Of a stretch of DNA of 64,000 nucleotides, positions 9,410 to 18,648 are shown piece after piece. The notes below the pieces were generated by a model. That model worked only from the letters and a program-made list of their open reading frames with translations, did no database searches and had not been told where the DNA came from. Every line of letters begins with the position of its first letter. Position 1 is the first letter of the stretch. The translations under genes and the position numbers were made by a program. The stretch spans positions 117,038 through 181,037 of the forward strand of contig NZ_JAPKNI010000009.1 of NCBI RefSeq assembly GCF_026343955.1, in the 5' to 3' direction. The DNA is from Kaistia defluvii (GTDB lineage: Bacteria; Pseudomonadota; Alphaproteobacteria; Rhizobiales; Kaistiaceae).

Positions 9410-10351
9410 ATGTCGCTTTCCGTCGCCGTCCAGATGGACCACATCGCCAAGATCAATATCCGTGGCGATTCCACCTTCGCCCTGATGCTGGAAGGCCAGC
9501 GACGCGGCCACACGCTCTATCACTACACGCCCGACCGGCTGTCGCTGAACGACGGCCGGGTCGAGGCGGCGATCGAGGCGGTCACCGTGCGCGACGTGCC
9601 GGGCGACCATTTCTCGCTCGGCGAGGCGGAGCGCACCGACCTCTCCACGCTGGACGTGGTGCTGCTGCGCCAGGATCCGCCCTTCGACATGGGCTATATC
9701 ACGACGACGCACCTGCTCGAGCGCATCCATCCGAAGACGCTGGTGGTCAACGACCCCGCCGAAGTGCGCAACGCGCCGGAAAAGATCTTCGTCACCGAAT
9801 ATCCCAAGCTGATGCCGCCGACGCTGATCTCGCGCGATCCCGAAGAGATCCGCCGCTTCCGCCAGGAGCATGGCGACATCATCATCAAGCCGCTGTTCGG
9901 CAATGGCGGCGCCGGCGTGTTCCGCCTGTCGGAGGGCGACCAGAACCTCGCCTCGCTGCTGGAAATCTTCGCCGCCGCCTATCGCGGCGAACCCTATGTC
10001 GTGCAGCGCTACCTGCCGGCAGTGCGGGCCGGCGACAAGCGCATCATCCTGGTCGACGGCGTCGCGGTCGGCGCGATCAACCGGGTGCCGGCGGATGGCG
10101 AGTCGCGCTCCAACATGCATGTCGGCGGCCGCCCCGAGCCGATCGAGCTGACCCGGCGCGACCGCGAGATCTGCGAGGCGATCGGGCCCGATCTGAAGAA
10201 GCGCGGCTTCGTCTTCGTCGGCATCGACGTCATCGGCGACTACCTGACCGAGATCAACGTCACCTCGCCGACCGGCATCCGCGAGGTGAAGCGCTTCGGC
10301 GGCGCGGACATCGCGGCGCTGGTCTGGGACGCGATCGAATCCAAGCGCTAG
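9410..10351 (+). CDS. gshB: Glutathione synthase
   Basis: ATP-grasp ligase that joins gamma-glutamylcysteine and glycine to make glutathione. The 313-residue protein shows the prokaryotic GshB N-domain ([20 protein letters not shown]), [20 protein letters not shown] near residues 85-105, and ATP-grasp elements [18 protein letters not shown] and [14 protein letters not shown] near the end. ATG 9410 has GGGGG 5 nt upstream and is preferred over TTG 9398. It is 64 nt downstream of yraN on the same strand. Confidence 0.96.
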   Translation: MSLSVAVQMDHIAKINIRGDSTFALMLEGQRRGHTLYHYTPDRLSLNDGRVEAAIEAVTVRDVPGDHFSLGEAERTDLSTLDVVLLRQDPPFDMGYITTTHLLERIHPKTLVVNDPAEVRNAPEKIFVTEYPKLMPPTLISRDPEEIRRFRQEHGDIIIKPLFGNGGAGVFRLSEGDQNLASLLEIFAAAYRGEPYVVQRYLPAVRAGDKRIILVDGVAVGAINRVPADGESRSNMHVGGRPEPIELTRRDREICEAIGPDLKKRGFVFVGIDVIGDYLTEINVTSPTGIREVKRFGGADIAALVWDAIESKR

Positions 10352-10424
10352 GGTTAACAGGGCGCTAACAGGATCTGCCCGTCGCGACGGATGTTCACGA
10401 CCTGTTCTTGACTCTCCCTGAGAT

Positions 10425-10437
10425 TGACGTAACGTCA
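10425..10437. promoter_or_regulatory. Perfect palindrome TGACGT-A-ACGTCA upstream of comM
   Basis: A 13-nt perfect inverted repeat ends 20 nt before the comM start codon, where it could overlap a promoter or the untranslated leader. A TTGACT hexamer at 10408-10413 is the nearest -35-like element, but no convincing -10 lies 17 nt downstream. The regulator, if any, is unknown. Confidence 0.35.
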
Positions 10438-10457
10438 TCATCAAAGGGGGAGCAGGC

Positions 10458-11990
10458 ATGGTCGCGCATGTCACGACGGTGGCTTTTCAGGGCATCGAGG
10501 CGGTTCCGGTCGACGTCCAGGTGCAGATCGCGCCCGGCTTCCCCGGCATCATCATCGTCGGCCTGCCGGACAAGGCGGTGGCCGAGAGCCGCGAGCGGGT
10601 GCGCGCCGCGCTGCATGCCTCCGGCCTCGCCCTGCCGCCGAAGCGGATCATCATCAACCTGGCGCCGGCCGACCTGCCCAAGGAAGGCAGCCATTACGAC
10701 CTGCCGATCGCACTCGGCCTGATGGCCGGTCTTGGCGCGCTTCCCGGCGACCAGCTGACGGATTTCGTCGTGCTCGGCGAGCTGGCGCTGGACGGCACCA
10801 TCGCCACCGTGGCCGGCGTGCTGCCGGCGGCGATCGGCGCCAACGCCATGGGGCGCGGGCTGATCTGCCCGGCCGCCTGCGGGGCGGAAGCCGCCTGGGC
10901 CGGCGGCGACATGGAAATCCTCGCGCCGCGCAGCCTGATCGCCATCGCCAACCACTTCAAGGGCACGCAGGTCCTGACCCGGCCGACACCGGCGCTGCAG
11001 CGCGACGGCGCCCCCCTCCCCGATCTCGCCGATGTGCGTGGCCAGGAAAGCGCCCGCCGCGCGCTGGAGATCGCCGCCGCCGGCGGCCACAACCTGCTGA
11101 TGGCCGGGCCGCCCGGCGCCGGCAAGTCGATGCTGGCGAGCCGCCTGCCCTCGATCCTGCCGCCGCTCTCGCCCAAGGAACTGCTGGAAGTCTCGATGAT
11201 CGCCTCGATCGGCGGCGAGCTTTCCGGCGGCAAGCTGACAGATCGCCGGCCGTTTCGCGCGCCGCATCACTCAGCCTCGATGGCCGCCATGGTCGGCGGC
11301 GGCCTGCGCGCGCGACCGGGCGAGGCGTCGCTCGCCCATCACGGCATCCTGTTCCTCGACGAGCTGCCGGAATTCACGCCCCAGGTGCTCGATTCGCTGC
11401 GCCAGCCGCTCGAAGCCGGCGAAGTTCTGATCGCCCGCGCCAACCACCGCATCCGCTATCCCTCGCGTTTCCAGCTGATCGCCGCCATGAATCCGTGCCG
11501 ATGCGGCATGGCGGGAGAACCCGGCATGAGCTGCAAGCGAGGCCCGCGCTGCGCCGCCGACTATCAGGCCCGGCTTTCCGGGCCCTTCCTCGACCGAATC
11601 GACCTGCGCATCGAGGTGCCGGCGGTGACCGCGAGCGATCTGATCGGCACGGCCCCGTCCGAAAGCAGCGCCACCGTGGCCGAGCGGGTCGCGGCGGCGC
11701 GCGCGCTACAGGCGGAACGGTTCGAGGCGCTGGGCGTCGACAACATCCGCACCAACGCCCAATGCGCCAGTTCGCTGATCGAGACGATTGCCACGCCCGA
11801 CGAGGCCGGCATCAAGCTGCTCGGCGACGCAGCCGCCGCGCTGAAACTGTCCGCGCGCGGCTATCACCGCGTGCTCAAGGTGGCGCGCACCATCGCCGAT
11901 CTCGACGGCGCCGAGACCGTCGGCCGCCTGCACCTCGCCGAGGCGCTGCGCTACCGCGTCGCAGGCGATCGCATCCTGGCGGCGGCCTGA
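10458..11990 (+). CDS. comM: YifB/ComM family Mg chelatase-like AAA ATPase
   Basis: A 510-residue protein with the three parts of the ComM family: an N-terminal Lon-like domain (residues 1-170, GFPGIIIVGLPDKAVAESRE), a central Mg-chelatase-type AAA+ domain with Walker A GPPGAGKS at 217-224 and Walker B GILFLDELPEF, and a C-terminal lid. The Cys-containing loop MNPCRCGMAGEPGMSC fits the family. ComM of Vibrio cholerae is a hexameric helicase that promotes branch migration during natural transformation. Most carriers are not known to be competent, so a more general recombination role is likely. The start follows a GGGGGAGCAGG ribosome site. Confidence 0.94.
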   Translation: MVAHVTTVAFQGIEAVPVDVQVQIAPGFPGIIIVGLPDKAVAESRERVRAALHASGLALPPKRIIINLAPADLPKEGSHYDLPIALGLMAGLGALPGDQLTDFVVLGELALDGTIATVAGVLPAAIGANAMGRGLICPAACGAEAAWAGGDMEILAPRSLIAIANHFKGTQVLTRPTPALQRDGAPLPDLADVRGQESARRALEIAAAGGHNLLMAGPPGAGKSMLASRLPSILPPLSPKELLEVSMIASIGGELSGGKLTDRRPFRAPHHSASMAAMVGGGLRARPGEASLAHHGILFLDELPEFTPQVLDSLRQPLEAGEVLIARANHRIRYPSRFQLIAAMNPCRCGMAGEPGMSCKRGPRCAADYQARLSGPFLDRIDLRIEVPAVTASDLIGTAPSESSATVAERVAAARALQAERFEALGVDNIRTNAQCASSLIETIATPDEAGIKLLGDAAAALKLSARGYHRVLKVARTIADLDGAETVGRLHLAEALRYRVAGDRILAAA

Positions 11991-12473
11991 ACGGCTTCCG
12001 AGGGGGCAGAGGGCTGAGGAAGGACAGATCGGGGATGGGTCGCCTTCTTCGGCCGGGCGCCCGGACTGACGCGCGTGGGCAATCGGCAGGCTGGTGAGGA
12101 TCGAGGGGCTCGAGCTGTCTGCTTCCCACACGCCCGGGGTTCTAGACGAGCCACGCACGTACCCGCACGCCAGCCGTCTGGAGCTGCTGCTGACCGAACC
12201 ATCATGGCCGAGCCTCATGACGCGCTTTGCCGGCGAAGCGGCAACAGCGGCCGGACAAGCCCCGGAAGAGCTTCGTCACCAAACTGTCGGAGAGATGTGA
12301 TCTCTTCGCCGGGTAGCCCCGTGATCCCGGCATGAGCCGGTCGGGCGGAGCCGGAGAACAGTGTGATGGTGAAGCGCGTGAACGCCGCGTCCCAGCAGGT
12401 CCAGCGTGTATCGGCGGCGATCATTGCTTTGCCGGCACTATCGCAGCGCGTATTCGGCGGTATAAGACTTCCG
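11991..12473. other. Intergenic spacer of about 480 nt without a supported gene
   Basis: Between comM and the acyltransferase I see no convincing gene. A 68-codon frame (12094-12300, GTG start) has mixed codon use and no recognisable motif. A TATAAG hexamer at 12461-12466 may be a -10 element placing transcription start at or very near ATG 12474. No tRNA, terminator or family repeat was recognised. Confidence 0.5.
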
Positions 12474-13310
12474 ATGCCGAAAGCCCTTCGCCCTGCCCTG
12501 CCCCTGCCTGAGTCGCTCGGACGAATCGGAGCGCTGGAAGTCCGGCTCGCCGTCACCCCGCGCGAGGTGAAAAAGGCGCAGAAGCTGCGCTACAAGGTCT
12601 TCTACGAGGAAATGTCGGCCATTCCGGACGTGCAGGCACAGCTGTCGCGCCGCGATCGCGACGGCTTCGACCGGATCTGCGACCATCTCCTCGTCATCGA
12701 CCATGATACCCGGACCGCCGCCGGCGAAGCGGCGATCGTCGGCACGTACCGCCTGTTGCGCCAGGAGGTGGCAAGCCGGCATACCGGATTCTATTCGGCG
12801 AGCGAGTTCGACATCGGCCCCCTGCTGGAGCGCCACGACGCGCTGAATTTCCTCGAGCTCGGCCGCTCCTGCGTCCTCAAGCCCTATCGCACCAAGCGCA
12901 CGGTCGAACTGCTCTGGCACGGCATCTGGAGCTATGTCCGCAGCCATGGCATCGACGTGATGGTCGGCTGTGCGTCGCTCGAAGGCACCAATCCCGACGC
13001 CCTGGCGCTGCCGCTTTCCTTCCTGCACCACCATGCCCGCGCGCCGGCCGAATGGTCGGTAAGCGCGCTGCCGCATCGTCGTGTCGCCATGGACCGGCTG
13101 CCGGAAGGGGCGATCGACATGAAGGCGGCGCTGAAGACGCTGCCGCCGCTGATCAAGGGCTATCTGCGCCTCGGCGCCTATATCGGCGACGGCGCCGTGG
13201 TCGACCGCCAGTTCGGCACGACGGATGTGTTGATCGTGCTGCCCGTGGCCTCGATCAACGAGCGCTATGTCAACCACTACGGCGTCGACGCGACCCGCTA
13301 CGCGGCCTAG
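12474..13310 (+). CDS. OlsB-like GNAT acyltransferase (ornithine lipid N-acyltransferase candidate)
   Basis: A 278-residue protein of the hemolysin-like/OlsB GNAT family. LEVRLAVTPREVKKAQKLRY near residue 22 and KVFYEEM resemble the autoinducer-synthase-type N-acyltransferase core, and FLELGRSCVLKPYRTKRTVE is the second conserved block. OlsB transfers a 3-hydroxyacyl group from ACP to ornithine, making lyso-ornithine lipid. OlsA, its usual partner, is not beside it here. A start at 12366 is possible (GGAG 9 nt upstream), but the added 36 codons include CTA, ATA and AGA, unlike the rest of the gene. ATG 12474 matches the family start and lacks a clear ribosome site. Confidence 0.75.
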   Translation: MPKALRPALPLPESLGRIGALEVRLAVTPREVKKAQKLRYKVFYEEMSAIPDVQAQLSRRDRDGFDRICDHLLVIDHDTRTAAGEAAIVGTYRLLRQEVASRHTGFYSASEFDIGPLLERHDALNFLELGRSCVLKPYRTKRTVELLWHGIWSYVRSHGIDVMVGCASLEGTNPDALALPLSFLHHHARAPAEWSVSALPHRRVAMDRLPEGAIDMKAALKTLPPLIKGYLRLGAYIGDGAVVDRQFGTTDVLIVLPVASINERYVNHYGVDATRYAA

Positions 13311-13318
13311 CGCGTTGT

Positions 13319-13411
13319 CGAGCGAAGGGGTACCGGTTCGCGTGAAGAAAACGCAACCCCACAAGGCGTTAGAGCCTTTCTCCGTTTCAGAGAGACGATG
13401 AAAGGGTCTAG
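13319..13411. repeat. Rhizobial-type intergenic repeat with terminal hairpin (family C)
   Basis: The spacer contains a block reading GTACCGGTTCGCGTGAAGAA and then AACGCAACC, followed by an imperfect inverted repeat whose arms are TAGAGCCTTTC (13371-13381) and GAAAGGGTCTA (13401-13411). I recall very similar elements dispersed in many Hyphomicrobiales genomes. Only one copy was noticed in this window. Its right end touches the stop codon of the convergent TRIC gene, so it may serve as a transcript end. Confidence 0.6.
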
Positions 13412-14046
13412 CGCGGCGGGAAGGCACGACCGGCGCGCGAGCGGTAGGTCGGCAGCGTCCAGCCGAAGATAAGCGCGCCAGCGCGCACGATGAAGGCGCT
13501 GATCGCGCCGAGGAACGCCGCCGGCCAGAACGGCAGGCCGAGATCGCTCGCCAGCACGAACAGCGCGGCGCCGACCACCGTGGCCGTGACGTAGATTTCC
13601 TTGCGCAGCAGCACCGAGGGCTCGCCCGTGACGATATCGCGGATGATGCCGCCGAAGGTGGCGGTGACGACGCCCATCACCACCGCGCCAAACGGGCTGG
13701 CACCGGCATCGAGCGCCCGGGCCGCGCCCATGACGCAATAGCCGGAGATGCCGATCGCATCGGCCCAGAGCAGCAGCCGGTAGCGATATTCGATGAAGGG
13801 CGCCAGGAAGAAGACAATGACGCCGGTCAGGGCGCAGAGCACGACCGGCGCCGGCTGGGTGATCCAGAAGACCGGAGTCGCTCCCAGGATCACGTCGCGG
13901 ATCGTGCCGCCCCCGACGCCCGTCATGGCGGCGAGGAAGACAAAGCCGACGAGATCAAGCTGCCGCCTGGACGCGGCGAGCGCCCCCGTGACGGCAAAGA
14001 CGAAAACCCCGATGAGGTCGAGGCTGTAGAGCAGGGCAGCGTCCAC
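13408..14046 (-). CDS. TRIC cation channel family protein (YadS/UPF0126)
   Basis: A 212-residue inner-membrane protein built from two internally repeated three-helix units plus an extra helix. Each repeat carries the glycine-rich motif of the family: FLAAMTGVGGGTIRDVILG near residues 38-56 and GVVTATFGGIIRDIVTGE near 123-140. Prokaryotic TRIC proteins form trimeric monovalent-cation channels; the physiological role is unclear. The start is GTG 14046 with GGGGGAGG just upstream. It lies 13 nt downstream of grpE and is probably cotranscribed with it. Confidence 0.93.
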   Translation of the reverse strand: MDAALLYSLDLIGVFVFAVTGALAASRRQLDLVGFVFLAAMTGVGGGTIRDVILGATPVFWITQPAPVVLCALTGVIVFFLAPFIEYRYRLLLWADAIGISGYCVMGAARALDAGASPFGAVVMGVVTATFGGIIRDIVTGEPSVLLRKEIYVTATVVGAALFVLASDLGLPFWPAAFLGAISAFIVRAGALIFGWTLPTYRSRAGRAFPPR

Positions 14047-14059
14047 AGCCTCCCCCGCC

Positions 14060-14665
14060 TCAGGCCGAACGCGGCGTCGAATCGTCCGCTGCGGTCTTCA
14101 CTTCCTTCGGCTTGGGCGCGCCCTTGGCGACGCCGACCATGGCCGGGCGCAGCACCCGATCCCCGATCACATAGCCGGACTGCATGACCTGCATGACGGT
14201 GCCGGCCGGCTGCTCGGTGGTCGGGATCTCGAACACTGCCTGGTGCATGTGCGGATCGAACTTCTGGCCGAGCGGATCGAGCTTGCGGACGCCGTGCTTC
14301 TCCAGCGAGTTGACCAGATCGCGTTCGGTCATCTCGACGCCGTCGATGAGAAGGTTCAGTGCCTCGCTGCTGCTGCGGGCTTCGTCCGGCACCGCTTCGA
14401 TCGCGCGGGCGAGATTGTCGCCGGCGGTCAGCATGTCGCGGGCGAAAGCGGCGATCGCATATTGGCGGGCATCGGCGACTTCGCGCTCGGTACGGCGGCG
14501 AAGATTTTCCATCTCGGCGATGGTTCGCAGCACGCGATCCTTCAACTCGGCCGATTCGGCTTCCAAAGCCGCGATGCGAGCCGCCGCGACGTCGCCGTCC
14601 ACGGCCGCGGCTGCCGCTTCGGCGGCTGCTTCGGTGGGGGATACGGGCTGGGTATCGTCAGACAT
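14060..14665 (-). CDS. grpE: Nucleotide exchange factor GrpE
   Basis: Co-chaperone that releases ADP from DnaK. The 201-residue protein begins with a disordered Ala-rich stretch, then a long coiled-coil region ([20 protein letters not shown] near residues 36-55) and the beta domain with [20 protein letters not shown] and [23 protein letters not shown] 14665 (AGAGAG upstream) is chosen over a 31-codon extension because MSDDTQP is a typical GrpE start. hrcA, which often precedes grpE, lies about 10 kb away on the same strand. Confidence 0.96.
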   Translation of the reverse strand: MSDDTQPVSPTEAAAEAAAAAVDGDVAAARIAALEAESAELKDRVLRTIAEMENLRRRTEREVADARQYAIAAFARDMLTAGDNLARAIEAVPDEARSSSEALNLLIDGVEMTERDLVNSLEKHGVRKLDPLGQKFDPHMHQAVFEIPTTEQPAGTVMQVMQSGYVIGDRVLRPAMVGVAKGAPKPKEVKTAADDSTPRSA

Positions 14666-14703
14666 GGCGAACTCTCTTTTGATCAGAACCAAAGGTAGGC
14701 CCG

Positions 14704-14733
14704 ATATCATGAGTTTAGGGCAGAAAATCAAGC
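14704..14733 (-). promoter_or_regulatory. Possible RpoH (sigma-32) promoter of grpE
   Basis: Read on the minus strand, CTTGAT and CATGAT are separated by 16 nt and lie about 40-70 nt upstream of the grpE start. They resemble the alphaproteobacterial heat-shock promoter (CTTGAA-type -35 with a CATNT-type -10). The match is imperfect and the call also rests on grpE being a classical heat-shock gene. Confidence 0.35.
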
Positions 14734-14787
14734 GCTGCGCCAGCCCGCCATCGGTCATGGCGCCGGCAGGACGCCTCCAAGGCGCCG

Positions 14788-15687
14788 CTAGAGGACAATC
14801 ACGCCGTGATGCAGCGCCTCGGCCTCGGGTTCGACATGGATCAGCACCTCAGACCCCGGGATGGCCTTGTTGAGCGCCGCCTCGATCCGGTCGCAGATGA
14901 CGTGGCCGGCGGCGACCGTCATCGAACCCGGCACGACGAGATGGAATTCGATGAAGATGACGCGGCCGGCATTGCGGGTCCGGAGGTCATGCACCTCGAT
15001 GGCGCCCGTCGCCTCGGTCGAGATGATCGCGCGGATCTCGCCGTCGACCTCGCTGGAGACCGCATGATCCATGAGGCCGCCGACGGAATCGCGGATGACG
15101 CGCCAGCCCGACCAGAGGATGTTGACGGCGACGATCACCGCCAGCAGCGGATCAAGCACGATCCAGCCCGTCAGCGCAACCAGCACCAGGCCACAGAAGA
15201 CGCCGATGGAACTGATGACGTCGCTGGTCAGATGCCAGGCTTCGGCGATGAAGGCGGGCGAGCGGCGGCGGCGGCCGAAACGGAACAGGTACATCGCCCA
15301 GGCCCCGTTGATGGCGGTCGCCAGCAGATTGATCGACAGGCCGACGCTGGTGTTTTCCAGCGCGTGCTGCGCTTCGTAGCTGATCCAGGCCTCGCGCAGG
15401 ATCAGAAGCGCCGCGACGACGATCAGGACGCCTTCCAGCACGGCGGAGAAATACTCGGCCTTGTGATGGCCGAACTGGTGGTCGCTATCGGCCGGCTTGT
15501 GGCTGACCCGGATGGCCCAGAAGGCGGCGACGGCGGTGACGAGATTGACGATGCTCTCGAGCGCGTCCGAATAAAGCGCGACGCTGCCGGTCTGCAGATA
15601 GGCGGCATATTTCAGCGCCATCACGACCAGCGCGATGACGATCGAGCTGAGCGCGACAAGCGTGATCCTGTCGTTCCATTTCGGCAT
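14788..15687 (-). CDS. Cation diffusion facilitator (CDF) family transporter
   Basis: A 299-residue secondary metal exporter with about six transmembrane helices and a C-terminal cytoplasmic metal-sensing domain. The transport-site residues are visible: Asp in [10 protein letters not shown] (helix 2) and [15 protein letters not shown] (helix 5, variant of the usual H-x-x-x-D). [13 protein letters not shown] is the conserved inter-helix motif. Zn, Fe or Mn export cannot be told apart from sequence alone. ATG 15687 with GAGGA 5 nt upstream is preferred over ATG 15702, which has no ribosome site. Upstream of grpE on the same strand. Confidence 0.92.
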   Translation of the reverse strand: MPKWNDRITLVALSSIVIALVVMALKYAAYLQTGSVALYSDALESIVNLVTAVAAFWAIRVSHKPADSDHQFGHHKAEYFSAVLEGVLIVVAALLILREAWISYEAQHALENTSVGLSINLLATAINGAWAMYLFRFGRRRRSPAFIAEAWHLTSDVISSIGVFCGLVLVALTGWIVLDPLLAVIVAVNILWSGWRVIRDSVGGLMDHAVSSEVDGEIRAIISTEATGAIEVHDLRTRNAGRVIFIEFHLVVPGSMTVAAGHVICDRIEAALNKAIPGSEVLIHVEPEAEALHHGVIVL

Positions 15688-15807
15688 GATCGTCCTCGGC
15701 ATATCGGCGGTTTCGGCGCATTAGCACCGCCCCGAGGAGGCTTCAACGGCTATCTTCGCAACTGCGAACGAGTGGCAATCGAACCTGCCAGAAACCCAGC
15801 AAACGCC

Positions 15808-16761
15808 TCAAAGACGGCGCAGCGCGACCTGTTCGATCAAATGACTTTCCCCTTTGCTGAGGATAAGATCGGCGCGCGGCCGGGTCGGTCGGATGTTCTC
15901 GTCGAGATTGACCCGGTTGATGCGCGACCACAGCCGCTCGGCGATCGCCAGCGCCTCGTCGTCCGGGACCATCGCATAGCGGTGGAAGTAGGAATTGGGG
16001 TCCTGGAAGGCGGTCTCGCGCAGGCGCTGGAAGCGCTCGACATACCAGCGCCGGATATCCGCCTCGTCGGCATCGATATAGATCGAGAAATCGAAGAAGT
16101 CGGAGACGAAGGGCACGGCCGTGCCGTCGCGCGGCAGGCGCGGCGCCTGCAGCACGTTGATGCCCTCGACGATCAGGATGTCGGGGCGGTCGATGGTGAT
16201 CCGCTCGCTCGGCACGATGTCGTAGACGAGATGCGAATAGACCGGCGCGGAGACGCTGCCGAGGCCCGCCTTGATGTCGGAAAGGAAGGCGAGCAGCGCC
16301 GGCAGGTCATAGCTCTCCGGAAAGCCCTTGCGCTCCATCAGCCCTTCGCGCTCGAGCACGGCGTTGGGATAGAGGAAGCCGTCCGTGGTGATGAGGTCGA
16401 CCTTCGGCGTGTTGGTCCAGCGGGCGAGCAGTGCCTTCAGCACGCGCGCCGTGGTCGACTTGCCGACGGCGACCGACCCGCCAATGCCGATGATGAAGGG
16501 CGTCTTGCCCTCATTGGCGCCGAGGAAGGTGCGGGTCGCGTTGTAGAGGCCCTGGGTGGCGGCGACATAGAGGCTGAGCAGCCGCGACAGCGGCAGGTAG
16601 ATCGTCACGACCTCGTCGATCGAGATCGGGTCGTTCAGGCTGCGCAGGCGGGAAAGGTCGTCCTCGGTCAAGGTCAGCGGCATATCGGCCCGGAGGCTTG
16701 CCCATTCCTTGCGGCCGAAGATGCGATGCGGGGCGTGCTCGATCCGCGCAGACTTGTCCAT
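15808..16761 (-). CDS. coaA: Type I pantothenate kinase
   Basis: Catalyses the first and rate-limiting step of coenzyme A synthesis, ATP-dependent phosphorylation of pantothenate. The 317-residue protein has Walker [11 protein letters not shown] at residues 94-103, the downstream [20 protein letters not shown] block and [11 protein letters not shown], all typical of the E. coli CoaA type. The start is the second of two close ATGs (16767, 16761); GGGAG is 7 nt from 16761 but only 1 nt from 16767. It follows hisE by 22 nt and is likely part of the his transcript. coaE, the last CoA-pathway enzyme, is also in this window. Confidence 0.96.
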   Translation of the reverse strand: MDKSARIEHAPHRIFGRKEWASLRADMPLTLTEDDLSRLRSLNDPISIDEVVTIYLPLSRLLSLYVAATQGLYNATRTFLGANEGKTPFIIGIGGSVAVGKSTTARVLKALLARWTNTPKVDLITTDGFLYPNAVLEREGLMERKGFPESYDLPALLAFLSDIKAGLGSVSAPVYSHLVYDIVPSERITIDRPDILIVEGINVLQAPRLPRDGTAVPFVSDFFDFSIYIDADEADIRRWYVERFQRLRETAFQDPNSYFHRYAMVPDDEALAIAERLWSRINRVNLDENIRPTRPRADLILSKGESHLIEQVALRRL

Positions 16762-16783
16762 GGTCATTCTCCCGGGCCGCGGA

Positions 16784-17107
16784 TCACTCCGCCGGCCGCG
16801 ACGCCTTTTCCTGCAGCCCGGTCTGCCGGGTGCGGCCTTCAAGCTCCGCCATGACGGCATCGAGCGGCACTTCGGACGCCTCGAGCATCACCAGCAGATG
16901 ATAGAGCACGTCGGCAGCCTCCGCCGTCAGTTCCGCGCCATTGCGCTCGGTCGCGGCGATGACGGCCTCGACCGCCTCCTCGCCGAATTTCTTGGCGCAG
17001 CGCGAAGGGCCCTTGGCCACCAGCTTGGCGGTGTAGGAGCCGGGATCGCCGGAATGGGCGCGGTCCCGGATGATGGCGGCGAGATCGGAAAGCGTGAAAT
17101 CGGACAT
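16784..17107 (-). CDS. hisE: Phosphoribosyl-ATP diphosphatase
   Basis: Second step of histidine synthesis: hydrolyses phosphoribosyl-ATP to phosphoribosyl-AMP. At 107 residues it is the stand-alone HisE, not a HisIE fusion. The MazG-like helical core shows [20 protein letters not shown] and [15 protein letters not shown], whose acidic residues bind metal. Downstream of hisF by 12 nt, with a GAGGGCAGG ribosome site. Confidence 0.96.
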   Translation of the reverse strand: MSDFTLSDLAAIIRDRAHSGDPGSYTAKLVAKGPSRCAKKFGEEAVEAVIAATERNGAELTAEAADVLYHLLVMLEASEVPLDAVMAELEGRTRQTGLQEKASRPAE

Positions 17108-17119
17108 GCCCTGCCCTCC

Positions 17120-17908
17120 TCAGCCGTCGAGCCGGACGGGAATGCCGGCCGCTGCCATGTGCGACTTGACCTCGCCAATGGTGAACTGGCCGAAGTGGAA
17201 CACGGATGCCGCCAGAACGGCGCTGGCATGGCCCTCGATCACGCCATCGACGAAATGATCGAGCGCGCCGACGCCGCCCGATGCGATCACGGGGATCGGC
17301 ACCGCATCGGCGATGGCGCGGGTGAGCGCGAGGTCGAAGCCGTCGCGCGTGCCGTCTCGGTCCATCGAGGTCAGAAGGATCTCGCCGGCGCCGAGCGCCG
17401 CGACCTCGATCGCATATTCGATCGCGTCGATGCCGGTCGCCTTGCGGCCGCCATGGGTGAAAATCTCCCAGCGGTCGTGGTCGGCGCCATCCACGCCGCG
17501 CCGCCTGGTCTGCTTGGCGTCGATAGCGACGACAATCGCCTGGGCGCCGAACTTTTCCGCCGCGCGGGCGACGATCCTGCGGTCCGTCACGGCGGCGGAG
17601 TTGATCGCCACCTTGTCGGCGCCGGCCAGCATCAGGGCGCGGATGTCTTCCACCGCGCGGACGCCGCCGCCGACCGTCACCGGCATGAAGCAGGCTTCCG
17701 CCGTGCGCGCCACGACATCCAGGATGGTGCCGCGGTTTTCGTGCGTCGCGGTGATGTCGAGGAAGCAAAGCTCGTCGGCACCGGCCGCATCATAGGCTTT
17801 TGCCGCCTCGACGGGATCGCCGGCATCGATCAGGTCGACGAACTGCACGCCCTTGACGACGCGGCCGTCATGCACGTCGAGGCAGGGAATGACACGGGTC
17901 TTCAGCAT
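17120..17908 (-). CDS. hisF: Imidazole glycerol phosphate synthase subunit HisF
   Basis: Cyclase subunit of IGP synthase: a (beta/alpha)8 barrel that uses ammonia delivered from HisH. The 262-residue protein has catalytic Asp11 in [19 protein letters not shown] at the start and Asp in [16 protein letters not shown] near residue 180. [14 protein letters not shown] and [13 protein letters not shown] are the phosphate-binding loops. Its ATG overlaps the hisA stop codon by one base. Confidence 0.97.
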   Translation of the reverse strand: MLKTRVIPCLDVHDGRVVKGVQFVDLIDAGDPVEAAKAYDAAGADELCFLDITATHENRGTILDVVARTAEACFMPVTVGGGVRAVEDIRALMLAGADKVAINSAAVTDRRIVARAAEKFGAQAIVVAIDAKQTRRRGVDGADHDRWEIFTHGGRKATGIDAIEYAIEVAALGAGEILLTSMDRDGTRDGFDLALTRAIADAVPIPVIASGGVGALDHFVDGVIEGHASAVLAASVFHFGQFTIGEVKSHMAAAGIPVRLDG

Positions 17909-18648
17909 CAGGCGGTCTCCCGCGCTTCGCGGATCAGCTTCAGCGCCTCGGCCGGGTCGAGCCGGCCATCATAGAGCGCACGGCCGGAGATCGCGCCTTC
18001 GAGGATGGCGCAATCGGGCTCAAGCAGGCGCTTGACGTCGTCGAGCGAGGCGAGGCCGCCCGAGGCGATCACCGGGATCTCGACGGCGCGGGCGAGCGCC
18101 AGGGTCGATTCGATGTTGAGGCCCTTCAGCACGCCGTCGCGGTCGATGTCGGTGAAGACGATGGCCGCGACGCCGGCATCCTCGAACCGGCGCGCCAGCT
18201 CGATGGTGGTCAGCTCGGATGTCTCGGCCCAGCCTTCGACGGCGACCTTGCCGCCGCGCGCGTCGATGCCGACGGCGACCTGGCCCGGATGCGCCTTGCA
18301 GGCCTCGCGCACGAGGTCGGGATCGCGCACCGCGATGGTGCCGAGAATGACGCGGGCAATGCCCTTGTCGAGCCAGGCTTCGACGCCGGCGCGGTCGCGG
18401 ATGCCGCCACCGAGTTGGACCGGCATCTTGACGGCCTTGAGGATCGCCTCGACCGCCGCGCCATTGACCGGCTGGCCGGCAAAGGCGCCGTTGAGGTCGA
18501 CGACGTGCAGATACTCAAAACCCTGCGTCTCGAATTCATGCGCCTGGGCGCCGGGATCGGTGTTGAACACCGTCGCCTGCTCCATGTCGCCGAGCTTCAG
18601 GCGGACACAGGCGCCGTCCTTCAAATCGATGGCCGGGAAAAGGATCAT
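17908..18648 (-). CDS. hisA: ProFAR isomerase (phosphoribosylformimino-AICAR-P isomerase) HisA
   Basis: Amadori-type isomerase of histidine synthesis and structural twin of HisF. In this 246-residue barrel, [20 protein letters not shown] contains catalytic Asp8 and [20 protein letters not shown] contains the second catalytic Asp. [20 protein letters not shown] and [14 protein letters not shown] bind the two phosphate ends. ATG 18648 shares one base with the hisH stop codon, so the genes are translationally coupled. A longer in-frame region upstream belongs to hisH in another frame. Confidence 0.97.
   Translation of the reverse strand: MILFPAIDLKDGACVRLKLGDMEQATVFNTDPGAQAHEFETQGFEYLHVVDLNGAFAGQPVNGAAVEAILKAVKMPVQLGGGIRDRAGVEAWLDKGIARVILGTIAVRDPDLVREACKAHPGQVAVGIDARGGKVAVEGWAETSELTTIELARRFEDAGVAAIVFTDIDRDGVLKGLNIESTLALARAVEIPVIASGGLASLDDVKRLLEPDCAILEGAISGRALYDGRLDPAEALKLIREARETA

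Noticed and set aside
10354..10369. CtrA box between gshB and comM (TTAA-N7-CTAAC)
   Set aside because: One mismatch in a four-base half-site; such near matches are frequent by chance.
12094..12300. Possible 68-residue small gene in the comM-acyltransferase spacer
   Set aside because: GTG start without clear ribosome site, mixed codon use and no family resemblance. It cannot be excluded but is not supported.
14806..16854. Plus-strand open frame of 682 codons opposite the CDF and coaA genes
   Set aside because: Arg/Asp/His-rich low-complexity translation typical of the antisense frame of GC-rich genes; the minus-strand genes have clear family motifs.
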